Below, in pieces: positions 42,697 through 52,669 of a DNA stretch of 64,000 bases (position 1 is the stretch's first letter; every line of letters begins with the position of its first letter). This DNA comes from Chryseobacterium viscerum (lineage in GTDB: Bacteria > Bacteroidota > Bacteroidia > Flavobacteriales > Weeksellaceae), in the NCBI RefSeq assembly GCF_002899945.2, contig NZ_PPEG02000001.1, positions 124,001 through 188,000 of the forward strand, in the 5' to 3' direction. Made by a program: the position numbers and the translations under genes. The notes under the pieces were generated by a model. That model made no database searches. It saw only the letters and a program-made list of their open reading frames with translations, and had not been told where the DNA came from.

Positions 42697-43593
42697 TTAC
42701 AGATGGACTTCACTTTCTTCATAACCTTCGTCTTCTATCTGAAAAGTGGTATGACTGATTTTAAAGTTATTCACCGTAGTATCCGTCAATGTTTTTAATA
42801 ATTGATTTTGAGAATATCCGGTATCTTTTACGACATGGGCACTCATTGCATTGACACTTGATGTAAGCGACCACACATGCAGATCATGAACATCTTTCAC
42901 TCCGGGAGTTTTCTCCAATGATTGACGAAGCTCATGAATATCCACATCTTTAGGAGTTCCTTCCAATAAAACATTGATGGCTTCTTTCAGCAACTTCCAT
43001 GTTCTTGGGAAGATTAATAGCCCAATTGCTGCTGAGATCAACGGATCGGCGTAATACCAGCCTGTTGTCAGCATAATCACTCCTGCAATCATCACTCCTA
43101 CAGAAGTAAGCATGTCTGAAAGCACTTCAAAATAGGCGCCTTTCATATTCAGACTGCTTCCTGAGTCTTTTCTTAGAATCATCATTCCGACAATGTTGAC
43201 GATCAATCCGATTCCGGCTACAATCAGCATCGATTTGCTTTGCACTTCCGGTGGATCCTGAAACCGTTTATATGCTTCAAACAAAACATAGATCGAAATT
43301 CCCAATAAAACAACAGCATTGATGACTGCCGCCAGTATTTCTGTCCGGTAATAGCCATATGTTCTGGAAGGATCTGCTTTTCTTTCTCCTATTTTTATGG
43401 CGATAAATGCCAGCAATAAGCCTACCACATCGGTCAGCATATGTGCTGCATCTGCCAGTAAAGCGAGACTATTGGTAATGACACCTCCTATTACCTCAGC
43501 AATGAGATAGGTTCCGCTAAGGCAGAGTACGATCAGGAGGTTTTTTTTATGTCTGCTTGCTGCCGAGATTGTTTGTGTTGGTGTGTTTTCCAT
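42697..43593 (-). CDS. CDF-family zinc/cation exporter
   Basis: An inner-membrane proton antiporter of the CzcD/ZitB type, 298 residues. Six transmembrane segments are visible. The HD-type zinc site is in ADAAHMLTDVVGLLL, a second D is in YFEVLSDMLTSVGV, and a cytosolic C-terminal domain follows (HELRQSLEKTPGVKDVHDLHVWSLTS). It lies 11 bp before the regulator gene in the same operon. Confidence 0.92.
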   Translation of the reverse strand: MENTPTQTISAASRHKKNLLIVLCLSGTYLIAEVIGGVITNSLALLADAAHMLTDVVGLLLAFIAIKIGERKADPSRTYGYYRTEILAAVINAVVLLGISIYVLFEAYKRFQDPPEVQSKSMLIVAGIGLIVNIVGMMILRKDSGSSLNMKGAYFEVLSDMLTSVGVMIAGVIMLTTGWYYADPLISAAIGLLIFPRTWKLLKEAINVLLEGTPKDVDIHELRQSLEKTPGVKDVHDLHVWSLTSSVNAMSAHVVKDTGYSQNQLLKTLTDTTVNNFKISHTTFQIEDEGYEESEVHL

Positions 43594-43610
43594 ATTGTAT
43601 TATGGTTTAA

Positions 43611-44492
43611 TTACATTTCATAATAGGATGTATTTTCTTTTTTAGAAGGAACATTCTGCTCACCGATCATCTGTCTGATATTGATTTCTATGGTCTGCGC
43701 CAGAGAAGTCATCGGAGTGTCTACAGGACCATTTTCAAATGGATCCTGCATGATGATGGATGTTTTTTCAATAGCAATGAAGGTAATCGGAACCAGGAAA
43801 GTAATTGCAATTTCTACCACCAGCTGAGAATCATCAAGTCCAAAAGGAAGGATGGCCGCAAAAACATAGATCAAAATATGAACTAAAACACTGTAGGAGC
43901 GCGGAAAAACTGTATTCTTTAGTCTTTCGCATTTCCCCATACTGTCACAGAGTCTTGTGATGATATCATTGAGCTGCATCTGCTGAAAATCGGTCAATCC
44001 TTTGGAAGCTGCAATTTCTTTCAGCTGTCTGGAGTGTTCATCCAGAATCGCGTTGGGAATATTTGCTCCTTTGATCTGATGTTTATCCAGATATTGCTGA
44101 ACTTTTTCTGAAAACGGTAATTTCCTCAGAGATTCTCCAAGTGCATAGGTCCAGATGATCTGTCTTTCGGCGAAATCTTTTATTGCTTTTTCATCTCCTG
44201 CGGGCACAAACTGGATGATCAGTCTTACAAAAGTTCGGGAATCATTCACAATAGCACCCCAAACAGTTCTTGCCTCCCACCATCTTTCGTAAGATTGGGA
44301 AGTCCTGAAAGCCAGCAGTAATGATACTGCCGTTCCCAGTAATGCAGGAATATTCAAGGGAAGCGATATTTTACGAAACCCTGGCAGCATGTCTAAAAGG
44401 CCAATGGCTACGGCAAATATTCCGATAAACAGAATTTGGGATTTTATTTCACGGATGAAATACCAGACTGATATTTTTTTGTTTAATAACAT
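43611..44492 (-). CDS. Bestrophin-family ion channel
   Basis: A 293-residue membrane protein of the bestrophin/UPF0187 family. Hallmarks are FRTSQSYERWWEARTVWG and IVNDSRTFVRLI, four hydrophobic regions and the C-terminal IIMQDPFENGPVDTPM segment. Bacterial members form pentameric ion channels. Its place between the adaptor and CDF genes of a metal operon (17 bp before the latter) suggests an ion-balance role, which is inference. Confidence 0.9.
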   Translation of the reverse strand: MLLNKKISVWYFIREIKSQILFIGIFAVAIGLLDMLPGFRKISLPLNIPALLGTAVSLLLAFRTSQSYERWWEARTVWGAIVNDSRTFVRLIIQFVPAGDEKAIKDFAERQIIWTYALGESLRKLPFSEKVQQYLDKHQIKGANIPNAILDEHSRQLKEIAASKGLTDFQQMQLNDIITRLCDSMGKCERLKNTVFPRSYSVLVHILIYVFAAILPFGLDDSQLVVEIAITFLVPITFIAIEKTSIIMQDPFENGPVDTPMTSLAQTIEINIRQMIGEQNVPSKKENTSYYEM

Positions 44493-44613
44493 AATCGGGT
44501 TATTTATTAAAATTCGGTGAGATGATCTTTACTCTTTTCCAGCCTAACACAATTCCGTAAACAGTTCTAATTTAAGGATAAAAATTGACATTTACTGGTT
44601 CCGACTGCTTTCA

Positions 44614-45843
44614 TTAATGTTCGTGTTCTCCTGAATTCACCAGTTTAGCATTTACAAAAAAGGCTCCTTTCACTACAATTTTTGCATTGTCAGGAATATT
44701 CCCTACCGATGTTATGGCTGTATATCCCATATCGGATGTTCCTTTTACCACTTCTATTTTTTCAAAGTTTAAGGTTTTCGGATGAGGTTTTCCTTTTTCG
44801 TCATGTTCTTCTTCCTGTTTTTTGTCGGTTTGGATAAAAACATAGTATTTTCCGTCTGCTTCTACAATAGCTTCCGTAGGAACTGCGGGAGTTGTACTTT
44901 TATCAAGGCTTACAATTCCGGTGATATTCATTCCGTCAATCAAACCAGATTTGTTTCCGATCACTTCACAGTGCATAGAGATGGTTTTACTTTCATTTTC
45001 AAAAGAAGATCCTATGCTGTAAATTCTTGCATCGTATTCCGTTTCCGGATTGTTGGTCAGCTTAAAGTGAACAATCTGCCCTACTCTCATTTTCGGAAGA
45101 TCTTTTTCAAACACCTGAAGATCGAGATGAATAGAACCGTTATCTATCACTGTTGCAACGGGAGAAGAAATATCTACATAGCTTCCAATCTGCGCAGTAA
45201 TACTGCTGATCGTCCCGCTGATAGGTGCTGTAATCACCAACCCGGATTTCATATTCCCATTGCTTACTTTTCCCGGACTTATTCCCATCATCTGAAGCTG
45301 TTTCAACAGGGAGGCTCTTTTTGTTTTTAAAGTTTTCAGTTCAGCATCGGCACTCTGAAGGTTTTTCTTGGCTCCTGCATCATTATCAAAAAGCTCTCTT
45401 TGTCTTCTGTATTCCTGTTCTGCATAAGTAATCCTGCTGTTTGTGGTCAGATAATCTTCCTGAAGCTGTATATATTCCGGGTTGGCAATAGTGGCAATAA
45501 CCTGTCCTTTTTTCACAATACTTCCTACCTGGATATTGATGGTTTTAATAATTCCTCCATACAGAGAAGTGATGGTCGCTTTATTACTGTTGGGTACACT
45601 CAGCAGACCATTGGCTTTGATGGTAGATGTCAACTCCTTCATTTCTACCGTTCCTAAAGCTACCCCTACAGACTTCATCTGATCTTCTGTGAGAGAAGCA
45701 ATAGTTGCCGGAGCTTCTTCATGGGCAGCTTCTTTCTGCTCTGTTTTTTCAGGGGCTTTTTCTTCTGTAGCTTCTTTTTTCCCACAACTTGTTATCAACA
45801 GTGAGATCAGGATAAAGGGGATGATATTATATTTGAGTTTCAT
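44614..45843 (-). CDS. RND efflux periplasmic adaptor (CusB/CzcB-like) lipoprotein
   Basis: About 409 residues from the start at 45843 (MKLKYNIIPFILISLLITSCGKK), a lipoprotein with an Ala/Glu-rich linker. The start at 45924 adds an unlikely 27-residue leader. HlyD-type lipoyl and barrel regions contain GGIIKTINIQVGSIVKKGQV and TAPISGTISSITAQIGSYV with a coiled-coil hairpin between them (YRRQRELFDNDAGAKK). A His-rich tail (EEEHDEKGKPHPK, then SGEHEH) may bind metal. It links the inner RND pump to the outer TolC-like part. Confidence 0.92.
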   Translation of the reverse strand: MKLKYNIIPFILISLLITSCGKKEATEEKAPEKTEQKEAAHEEAPATIASLTEDQMKSVGVALGTVEMKELTSTIKANGLLSVPNSNKATITSLYGGIIKTINIQVGSIVKKGQVIATIANPEYIQLQEDYLTTNSRITYAEQEYRRQRELFDNDAGAKKNLQSADAELKTLKTKRASLLKQLQMMGISPGKVSNGNMKSGLVITAPISGTISSITAQIGSYVDISSPVATVIDNGSIHLDLQVFEKDLPKMRVGQIVHFKLTNNPETEYDARIYSIGSSFENESKTISMHCEVIGNKSGLIDGMNITGIVSLDKSTTPAVPTEAIVEADGKYYVFIQTDKKQEEEHDEKGKPHPKTLNFEKIEVVKGTSDMGYTAITSVGNIPDNAKIVVKGAFFVNAKLVNSGEHEH

Positions 45844-45925
45844 ATGCGAATATGTATTTTTTCTTATGCTATCTGCTATCGTCTTCATTTGTCTGGCAGA
45901 AAATTCTATTAATAGCGATTTCATA

Positions 45926-48900
45926 TTATTTATTAATGATTGAATTAATGGTAACGACAGATTGGTTCACCTGCTGGATTGATTCCAGGTATTTTAGTTG
46001 AATATTGGTTGCAGTCTGCAGTGCAAAAAGATATTCTACATACGAGATCTCTCCTGTTTTGTATCCTAATTGAGCTGCTTTTACAATTTTCTCAGCGTTC
46101 GGCAATGCCTGGCTTATATAATATTCGTACTGCTGGATATCCTGCTGATATTGACTGAAAACATTTTCCAGCTGTGCTGAAAGCTGCTTCTGCTGCATCT
46201 TTGCATTGGTTTCTGCTACCTGCTTGTCATATTCCAATGCCTGGATTCTTGCTTTTGTAGCCCCAAATGTCAAAGGAATTGCTACTCCTACAGTTGCTGA
46301 CTGAAAACGTTTCCCTGAATCATAAAAATTCTCCTGACCGTTGATGGTATGAAGACCTATCAAGGACTGATTGGTATATTTTAAACTGAAATCTGGCAAT
46401 CCAAGGGATTTTTCTACCTTTTTGTTTTTTTCAGCAATTTCCATTTCCTGATAAAAGGCTCTTACCGATGGATTGTTTGCTACCACGGCACTGTCGAGTA
46501 CATTTTCTGCCTTTAAAGGGGCATAGTCTTTATTGAACGGAACTTCAAAATCTTCTGAAGTGTTCATAAGGGTCTTTAAGTTTTTATAAGCATTATTCAG
46601 ATACACTTCATTTTGTCTGAGCAGCAGATCAATTTCTCCTTTCTGAGTTTCCGCTGTACTGATTTCAATCTTTTTGATATCTCCCGCTTTGAATCTTACG
46701 CTTGCAATTCTGATAAATTCCTCATAATACTTATCCAGACTTGTCAGCTGAGCTTTATTATATTGGAGATATTCAATCTGATAATAATAAGTACGGACTT
46801 GCTTTATCAGTTCGTTGGACGTAATTTCTTTATCAATCTTTTTACTTTTAATATTCTCATTGATTAAGTCTTTCCTGGCTTTAAACAGTGTTGGAAAAGG
46901 AATACTCTGTGAGATGGCAAACGACTGGTCAAACTTCGGACTGTTGTACTGTCCTAGCTGTGCTTCAAAGCCTAGTTTAGGAAGCTCTTTTGCTGTTGGC
47001 CTCAATGCTTCAGCAGATTTTATACTTAAGTCTTTTGACTGCAGGGTTAAATTATTATTCACCGCCTGCTCTACTGCCTGTTCTACAGAAATAGGTCTGG
47101 ACTGTGCTTTAAAAGTCTGTCCAAGCATCATAAATCCTAAAACAAGAACTGCAGTAAATGTTCCCGCCTTATTATTTTTTCTTTTCAAAATCTTTGTGTT
47201 AAAAATGATATACAGCATTGGCAAAACGAATAAAGTAAGGAATGTAGCTGTCACCAGCCCCCCAATTACTACCGTTGCCAGAGGTTTCTGTACTTCTGCT
47301 CCTGCACCGGTGGAAATCGCCATTGGTAAAAATCCTAATGAGGCTACTGTAGCGGTCATTAATACCGGTCTCAATCTGGTTTTTGTTCCTTCAAATACTC
47401 TTTTCAGAATATCTGTTTCACCTTCTTTTTCCAGCTGGTTGAATGTTCCTATCAGAACTATTCCGTTAAGCACAGCTACTCCGAAGAGCGCAATAAACCC
47501 AATTCCGGCGCTAATACTGAAAGGCATATCTCTTATTATAAGTGCGAATACACCACCAATGGCACTCATAGGAATTGCTGTAAAAATTAATCCAGCCTGT
47601 TTGAATGAGCGGAAAGTAAAATACAGTAGCATAAAAATAAGAAGCAACGATACCGGAACAGCGATCATCAGACGCTTGCTAGCCTCTTGAAGGTTTTCAA
47701 ACTGTCCTCCGTAGGTAAAATAGTATCCGGAGGGAAGCTTCACTTTATTCAGTTTTACCTGAATATCTTTCACTACGCTTTCCACATCACGATCTTTTAC
47801 GTTGAATCCGATTACAATCCTCCGTTTACCCTGTTCACGACTGATCTGTGCAGGTCCCAATTTGTAGCTTATATTGGCCACCTGTGATAATGGAATCTGT
47901 GCTCCCGTACTGGAAGTGATCATGAGGTTATTCACATCTGAAATATCAGTTCTATGAAGACTGTCCAGACGGACTACAAGATCAAAACGTCTTTCATTTT
48001 CAAAAACCTGCCCTGCCGATTTCCCTGCAAAGGCCGTACTTACCGCATTATTGACGTCTTCGATATTTAATCCATAATTGGCAATTCTTGTTCTGTCGTA
48101 TTGTACATTGATCTGCGGAAGACCACTCACTCTTTCAATCTGAGGGGCAGTAGCTCCGTCAACAGTCTGAATGATTTTCCCAACTTTATCTGCGTACATC
48201 GCCAGAGAATCCAGATTTTCCCCAAAGATCTTTACGGCAACATCCTGTCTGATCCCTGTCATCAGTTCATTGAAACGCATCTGAATAGGCTGGTTTTTCT
48301 CAAAGAATACGCCCGGAATGGTTTCCAGCTTTTCACTGATCTCATCAGCAAGTTCGTCATAGGATTTTTTGGTTTTCCACTCACTTTGCGGTTTTAATAC
48401 GACAATCATATCGGTAGCTTCAGGTGGCATCGGATCTGTAGGAACCTCAGCAGAACCGGTTTTGCCAACCACCATTTTCACCTCATCAAATTGTTTGATA
48501 ATTCTTGATGCCTGCATGGAGGTTTCTATACTCTGGCTAAGCGAGCTTCCCTGTGGTAAAATACAGTGGAATGCATAATCTCCTTCCTGTAACTGCGGAA
48601 TAAATTCACCACCCATATTTTTAAAAATGAAAGCTGAAATAAGAAAAACCACAGCTGTAGCTGAAACAATAATATATTTTATTTTAATGGCTTTATGTAA
48701 TAATGGCTGATAGACCTTTTGCAGGCGGTTCATCATTTTATCGGAAAAGGTTTCTTTATGGGATATTTTCTTTGATAAAAACAGGGCGCTCATCATTGGA
48801 ATATAGGTCAAAGACAAAATCAATGCTCCCAAAATAGCAAACCCTACTGTTTTTGCCATTGGAGTAAACATTTTCCCTTCTACACCAGCCAGTGTAAGAA

Positions 48901-50287
48901 TCGGAATGTATACAATAAGGATGATAATTTCCCCGAAGGCTGCGCTGCTTCTTATTTTTGATGCAGAAAGGAATACTTCTTCATCCATTTCAGATTGCGT
49001 CAATGCGCGGACAGATTTCCTTACGCCTAAATGATGTAATGTCGCTTCTACAATGATCACCGCACCATCCACAATTAACCCAAAATCTATGGCTCCAAGA
49101 CTCATCAGGTTTGCACTTACCCCAAAAACATTCATCATTCCCAGAGCAAACAGTAAGGAAAGCGGAATGGCTGAAGCTACAATAAGCCCGGCTCTCAGGT
49201 TTCCCAGAAAAACAACAAGAACAAAAATAACGATCAATGCTCCTTCGATGAGGTTTTTCTGTACAGTATTGATGGCTCTGTCTACAAGATCTGTTCTGTC
49301 CAGAAATGGTTCTATAATAACATCATTGGGAAGAGATTTCTGAATGGTAGGGATTTTCGCTTTGATGTTGTTTACAACTTCATTACTGTTTGCTCCTTTT
49401 AACATCATGACTACTCCACCTACAGCATCCACTTTACCATCATATGTCAATGCTCCATAACGAACAGCACTTCCCAGACGAACATTGGCAACATCCTTTA
49501 TAAAGATGGGAACGCTGCCTGTTTCATTTTTAACAGCAATATTTTTAATGTCTTCCAAAGAAGTCACCAGTCCTATTCCTCTGATGAAATAAGCGTTGGG
49601 CTTTTTATCGATATAGGCTCCTCCTGTATTCTGATTGTTTTTTTCAAGAGCTGTAAATATTTCGGTAATGCTCGTTCCCATTGCTTTTAGCCGATTGGGA
49701 TCGATGGCAACTTCATACTGTTTTAATTCTCCTCCAAAACTGTTGATCTCCGCTACTCCCGGAGTTCCGTTCAACTGTCTTCGAACGATCCAGTCCTGCA
49801 TGGTGCGCAGTTCTTTAGCATCGTATTTCTTTTCGCTTCCTTTTTTAGGGTGAAGAATATACTGATACACTTCTCCAAGTCCTGTACTGACAGGAGCCAG
49901 CTCCGGAGTTCCTACTCCTTTTGGAATTTCTTCCACAGCATTTTTCAGCTGTTCATTAATGAGCTGTCTCGCAAAGTAGACATCAACATTTTCCTTGAAC
50001 ACGACTGTAATCACAGAAAGTCCGAATCTTGAAATACTTCTTGTTTCCTGAATGTCTGGAACATTGGCAATACTCTGCTCAATGGGAAAGGTAACCAGCT
50101 GTTCCACTTCCTGTCCCGCCAAAGTAGGACATACGGTAATGATCTGTACCTGGTTATTGGTAATATCCGGTACAGCATCTATAGGTAATCTGGTAGCACT
50201 CCACGTTCCCCAGATGATCAGCACCAGAGTCATCAAACCAATGATCACCTTATTTTTGATACTGAATTTTATTATTTTATCTAACAC
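45926..50287 (-). CDS. CusA/CzcA-type RND metal efflux pump fused to a TolC-like domain
   Basis: A 1453-residue fusion. Residues 1 to about 1030 are a heavy-metal RND pump: N-terminal helix then DAVPDITNNQVQI, the TM4 motif with GAIDFGLIVDGAVIIVE, a second TM block and the pattern GIGFIALFGVAVLNGIVLI near 930. After a hydrophobic segment (about 1040-1062, AVLVLGFMMLGQTF), effectively an internal signal-like sequence, the last 390 residues are a TolC-type outer-membrane factor with long coiled coils (SVEQAVEQAVNNN, then NKKVEKSLGLPDFSLKYT). Such fusions are known in Flavobacteriia. It exports Cu, Zn, Co or Cd ions; the metal is unresolved. Confidence 0.93.
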   Translation of the reverse strand: MLDKIIKFSIKNKVIIGLMTLVLIIWGTWSATRLPIDAVPDITNNQVQIITVCPTLAGQEVEQLVTFPIEQSIANVPDIQETRSISRFGLSVITVVFKENVDVYFARQLINEQLKNAVEEIPKGVGTPELAPVSTGLGEVYQYILHPKKGSEKKYDAKELRTMQDWIVRRQLNGTPGVAEINSFGGELKQYEVAIDPNRLKAMGTSITEIFTALEKNNQNTGGAYIDKKPNAYFIRGIGLVTSLEDIKNIAVKNETGSVPIFIKDVANVRLGSAVRYGALTYDGKVDAVGGVVMMLKGANSNEVVNNIKAKIPTIQKSLPNDVIIEPFLDRTDLVDRAINTVQKNLIEGALIVIFVLVVFLGNLRAGLIVASAIPLSLLFALGMMNVFGVSANLMSLGAIDFGLIVDGAVIIVEATLHHLGVRKSVRALTQSEMDEEVFLSASKIRSSAAFGEIIILIVYIPILTLAGVEGKMFTPMAKTVGFAILGALILSLTYIPMMSALFLSKKISHKETFSDKMMNRLQKVYQPLLHKAIKIKYIIVSATAVVFLISAFIFKNMGGEFIPQLQEGDYAFHCILPQGSSLSQSIETSMQASRIIKQFDEVKMVVGKTGSAEVPTDPMPPEATDMIVVLKPQSEWKTKKSYDELADEISEKLETIPGVFFEKNQPIQMRFNELMTGIRQDVAVKIFGENLDSLAMYADKVGKIIQTVDGATAPQIERVSGLPQINVQYDRTRIANYGLNIEDVNNAVSTAFAGKSAGQVFENERRFDLVVRLDSLHRTDISDVNNLMITSSTGAQIPLSQVANISYKLGPAQISREQGKRRIVIGFNVKDRDVESVVKDIQVKLNKVKLPSGYYFTYGGQFENLQEASKRLMIAVPVSLLLIFMLLYFTFRSFKQAGLIFTAIPMSAIGGVFALIIRDMPFSISAGIGFIALFGVAVLNGIVLIGTFNQLEKEGETDILKRVFEGTKTRLRPVLMTATVASLGFLPMAISTGAGAEVQKPLATVVIGGLVTATFLTLFVLPMLYIIFNTKILKRKNNKAGTFTAVLVLGFMMLGQTFKAQSRPISVEQAVEQAVNNNLTLQSKDLSIKSAEALRPTAKELPKLGFEAQLGQYNSPKFDQSFAISQSIPFPTLFKARKDLINENIKSKKIDKEITSNELIKQVRTYYYQIEYLQYNKAQLTSLDKYYEEFIRIASVRFKAGDIKKIEISTAETQKGEIDLLLRQNEVYLNNAYKNLKTLMNTSEDFEVPFNKDYAPLKAENVLDSAVVANNPSVRAFYQEMEIAEKNKKVEKSLGLPDFSLKYTNQSLIGLHTINGQENFYDSGKRFQSATVGVAIPLTFGATKARIQALEYDKQVAETNAKMQQKQLSAQLENVFSQYQQDIQQYEYYISQALPNAEKIVKAAQLGYKTGEISYVEYLFALQTATNIQLKYLESIQQVNQSVVTINSIINK

Positions 50288-50363
50288 GATTGATATTTAA
50301 TTTTTATTGAAAATGAATGCACACAGCATTACAATGCTGATGCAAAAATATCCTGAAAACCTC

Positions 50364-50378
50364 TGCAATGGTATTGCA
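50364..50378. promoter_or_regulatory. Metalloregulator operator candidate before the RND gene
   Basis: TGCAAT-GGT-ATTGCA palindrome. On the minus strand it is preceded by CTTGAAACTT and followed after 13 bases by TATTTTTG, exactly as before the ATPase gene. A second palindrome GCATT-AC-AATGC lies at 50326-50337. Confidence 0.7.
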
Positions 50379-50434
50379 AAGTTTCAAGCACAGTTAAGCA
50401 TTAGAAAGTTTAACTTTCTAAAAATCAATAAAAA

Positions 50435-50758
50435 TTAAATTTTAGGAGGCTGCCAGATAGGATCGTAAATCTGGTAAGCAAAGTCGTTTTTGTGGAATAA
50501 GATCTTCTTCGAAAAATAAGCTGGTATCTGCTCAGGAATTTCCAACAAAGGATCCATTTTAAACGCTGAAACTGTCATCTGGCAACAGCTGCATGCACAC
50601 AGCGGAGAACAGATATCTCCTTTTTCTGTAGAATGAACTCCGTGAATACTCAACGAGACCTTATTATCTCCTGAATTCAGCGGATGAGACGTGTCTTCAC
50701 ATGGCATCAATGATAGCGCCATGAAGTAAATTGCCAATATCCATCTTAAGAGGTTCAT
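50435..50758 (-). CDS. Small Cys-rich exported or membrane protein upstream of the efflux operon
   Basis: A 107-residue protein with an N-terminal hydrophobic segment (ILAIYFMALSLMP) and a Cys cluster CSPLCACSCCQM at about 51-62, likely a metal site. Small proteins of this kind recur beside Bacteroidota metal-efflux operons, although I do not know their function. It lies about 150 bp before the RND gene on the same strand, with the operator in between, so it may be separately transcribed. The gap 50759-51122 is AT-rich with a promoter-like TAGTTTTA near its end and no gene. Confidence 0.7.
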   Translation of the reverse strand: MNLLRWILAIYFMALSLMPCEDTSHPLNSGDNKVSLSIHGVHSTEKGDICSPLCACSCCQMTVSAFKMDPLLEIPEQIPAYFSKKILFHKNDFAYQIYDPIWQPPKI

Positions 50759-51122
50759 TGTTACAAAGGTAGAGATTTTTTCTAAAATTGATATCCGTCT
50801 TCATATAACTTGTCCATAAAAGCATAATTTTTAGCTTTAATTTCATTTTCGATAAGGAATTTCAGCTAAAAATATTCATCATATAAGTAATTATCACAAC
50901 AAAAAATCATTAAAACAAAATTCCCATTAAATAAAACACAAAATCAAACACTTTTTATTAAAAAATATTAATATTGAAAAACATCACCAAAATAAAACCA
51001 CTTTTTTTATAAATTTACAAATACAAAATAACTTTTTTGAAAACAATAAAACTATTATTAAACACGACGCAATTTGTCGCCTCCTGATTATAGTTTTACA
51101 AAAGATAAATTTTAATTAATAT

Positions 51123-52193
51123 ATGAAATCAAAATTACTACCACTTACTTTATTGGTATCAGCACTTACGTTTGCACAAAGCTGGAACATTACCGGTAAC
51201 ACAGGAACAAATTCTTCAACCAACTTTATTGGAACTACAGATAACCAACCATTGGTTTTCAAGGCCAATAATACCGAGGGTATTCGGATCAAACCTAATG
51301 GGAACATCGGTATAAATTTCGACTCTCCACAATCAAGATTGACCATCTACGAAGGTGGGGCTGCGGGATCCAACCATTTTGAATTAAGAACCAATCATTT
51401 AAGAAATCCTGACAGATATTTCATGAAAAACATCATTTTTGGAACAGGTGTAGAAGATGTTACTTTTTCTTTAAGACATGATGGACAGATGTACGTGAAT
51501 GGAAAAGCAGGAATAGGAACAACGAACCCTGACGCTAAATTGCATGTAGCTCAGGATAATATCAATAACCAAAATTTAGTTTTAGGAAAGTTTACATCTT
51601 TTGGGTCAACCGGGGGTAGTGCCATAGTAAGCTTAACATATAATAGTACTACTGCTAATCTGGAAGTAAATTCTACATACTCAGGCAATGGCTTCAGATA
51701 TGGAACTTACGGTGACTTTAATATTGAAAATGAAATTTCAGCCCCAGAATTTGGAGCTATTAATTTTATTACAAACAAGAAAATACAAATGGCCATTATG
51801 CCCAATGGAAATGCTTCGTTACAAGGTAAACTTGAAGCTAAAGAATTAAAAGTAACCCTAACTCCTACTGCTGATTTTGTATTTGATGAAAACTATGATC
51901 TCCCAAAATTAGAAGAAGTGGAAAAGCACATCAGAGAAAAGAAACACCTTCCTGAAATTGCTTCTGCAAGAATCATGGAAAAAGAAGGGGTAAATGTGGG
52001 TGAATTTCAGATTAAATTATTGCAAAAAATAGAAGAGCTTACACTGTATTCAATTGACCAGAATAAACAAATAAAACAACAGTCTGACCAGCTAAAACAA
52101 CTTCAAGATGAAAATGAAGTTTTAAAAGCCCAGTCTGCAAAAATTGAAAAGCTGGAGCAACAGGTTCAACAGTTCTTATCAACACAAAAATAA
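51123..52193 (+). CDS. Secreted repeat/coiled-coil surface protein
   Basis: The 356-residue protein has a signal peptide (LLVSALTFAQ). The mature part has tail-fibre-like short beta repeats (EGIRIKPNGNIGINFDSP, then GKAGIGTTNPDAKLHV), a conserved 'ADFVFDENYDLPKLEEVEKH' region and a long C-terminal coiled coil (LTLYSIDQNKQIKQQSDQL). This is the layout of Bacteroidota adhesin- or tail-spike-like proteins. It is followed by a small T9SS-like gene and then by the giant RHS gene, so it may be part of that locus. Confidence 0.8.
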   Translation: MKSKLLPLTLLVSALTFAQSWNITGNTGTNSSTNFIGTTDNQPLVFKANNTEGIRIKPNGNIGINFDSPQSRLTIYEGGAAGSNHFELRTNHLRNPDRYFMKNIIFGTGVEDVTFSLRHDGQMYVNGKAGIGTTNPDAKLHVAQDNINNQNLVLGKFTSFGSTGGSAIVSLTYNSTTANLEVNSTYSGNGFRYGTYGDFNIENEISAPEFGAINFITNKKIQMAIMPNGNASLQGKLEAKELKVTLTPTADFVFDENYDLPKLEEVEKHIREKKHLPEIASARIMEKEGVNVGEFQIKLLQKIEELTLYSIDQNKQIKQQSDQLKQLQDENEVLKAQSAKIEKLEQQVQQFLSTQK

Positions 52194-52199
52194 CCACAA

Positions 52200-52664
52200 A
52201 TGAAAAGAAAATTATTATCGCTATCATCTCTGATGATAGGATTCTTTGGTTTCTCCCAAACCGAAGTCTATTTCAAATACGACGAAGCTGGAAATCAAAG
52301 ATACAGAGGAATCGACGCTGCTGGTAAAAAGACTGAAGAAATTAAGAAAGATTCAAAAGTAGCAGCTATTACCAAACAGACTCCTGTTATTGATGAAAAA
52401 GCATTTTGGAAACAAATACGTCTGTATCCTGTTCCTGTTAATGATTACCTTACTATAGACTGGACTGAGGAAGTAGATGGACTCATAGAATCCGTTTCAT
52501 TGTATCAGCACAGTACAGTTCACTGGAAATTTCAACAACAAAATATCCCAGACTTAAACCGTCAGATTAAAATCAATATGACAGGTTATGATTGGGGTAT
52601 ATATGTTGTGCGATTTACGTTAAAAGATGGCAGAATTTTTAGTAAAAACATCACCAAACGATAA
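52200..52664 (+). CDS. Small T9SS-type protein upstream of RHS gene
   Basis: The 154-residue protein has a signal peptide (MIGFFGFSQ), a short FKYDEAGNQRYR segment resembling one RHS-type repeat, and a C-terminal T9SS-like sorting domain (IRLYPVPVNDYLTIDW, then GIYVVRFTLKDGRIFSKNI). It lies 6 bp after the adhesin gene stop and 5 bp before the RHS gene, so the three form an operon. It may be an export partner or chaperone-like companion of the toxin; this is inference. Confidence 0.7.
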   Translation: MKRKLLSLSSLMIGFFGFSQTEVYFKYDEAGNQRYRGIDAAGKKTEEIKKDSKVAAITKQTPVIDEKAFWKQIRLYPVPVNDYLTIDWTEEVDGLIESVSLYQHSTVHWKFQQQNIPDLNRQIKINMTGYDWGIYVVRFTLKDGRIFSKNITKR

Positions 52665-52669
52665 GAATC

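Noticed and set aside
46815..47690. A 291-codon plus-strand frame inside the RND gene
   Set aside because: It is a reverse-strand shadow of the strongly conserved RND/TolC fusion and has no independent signals.
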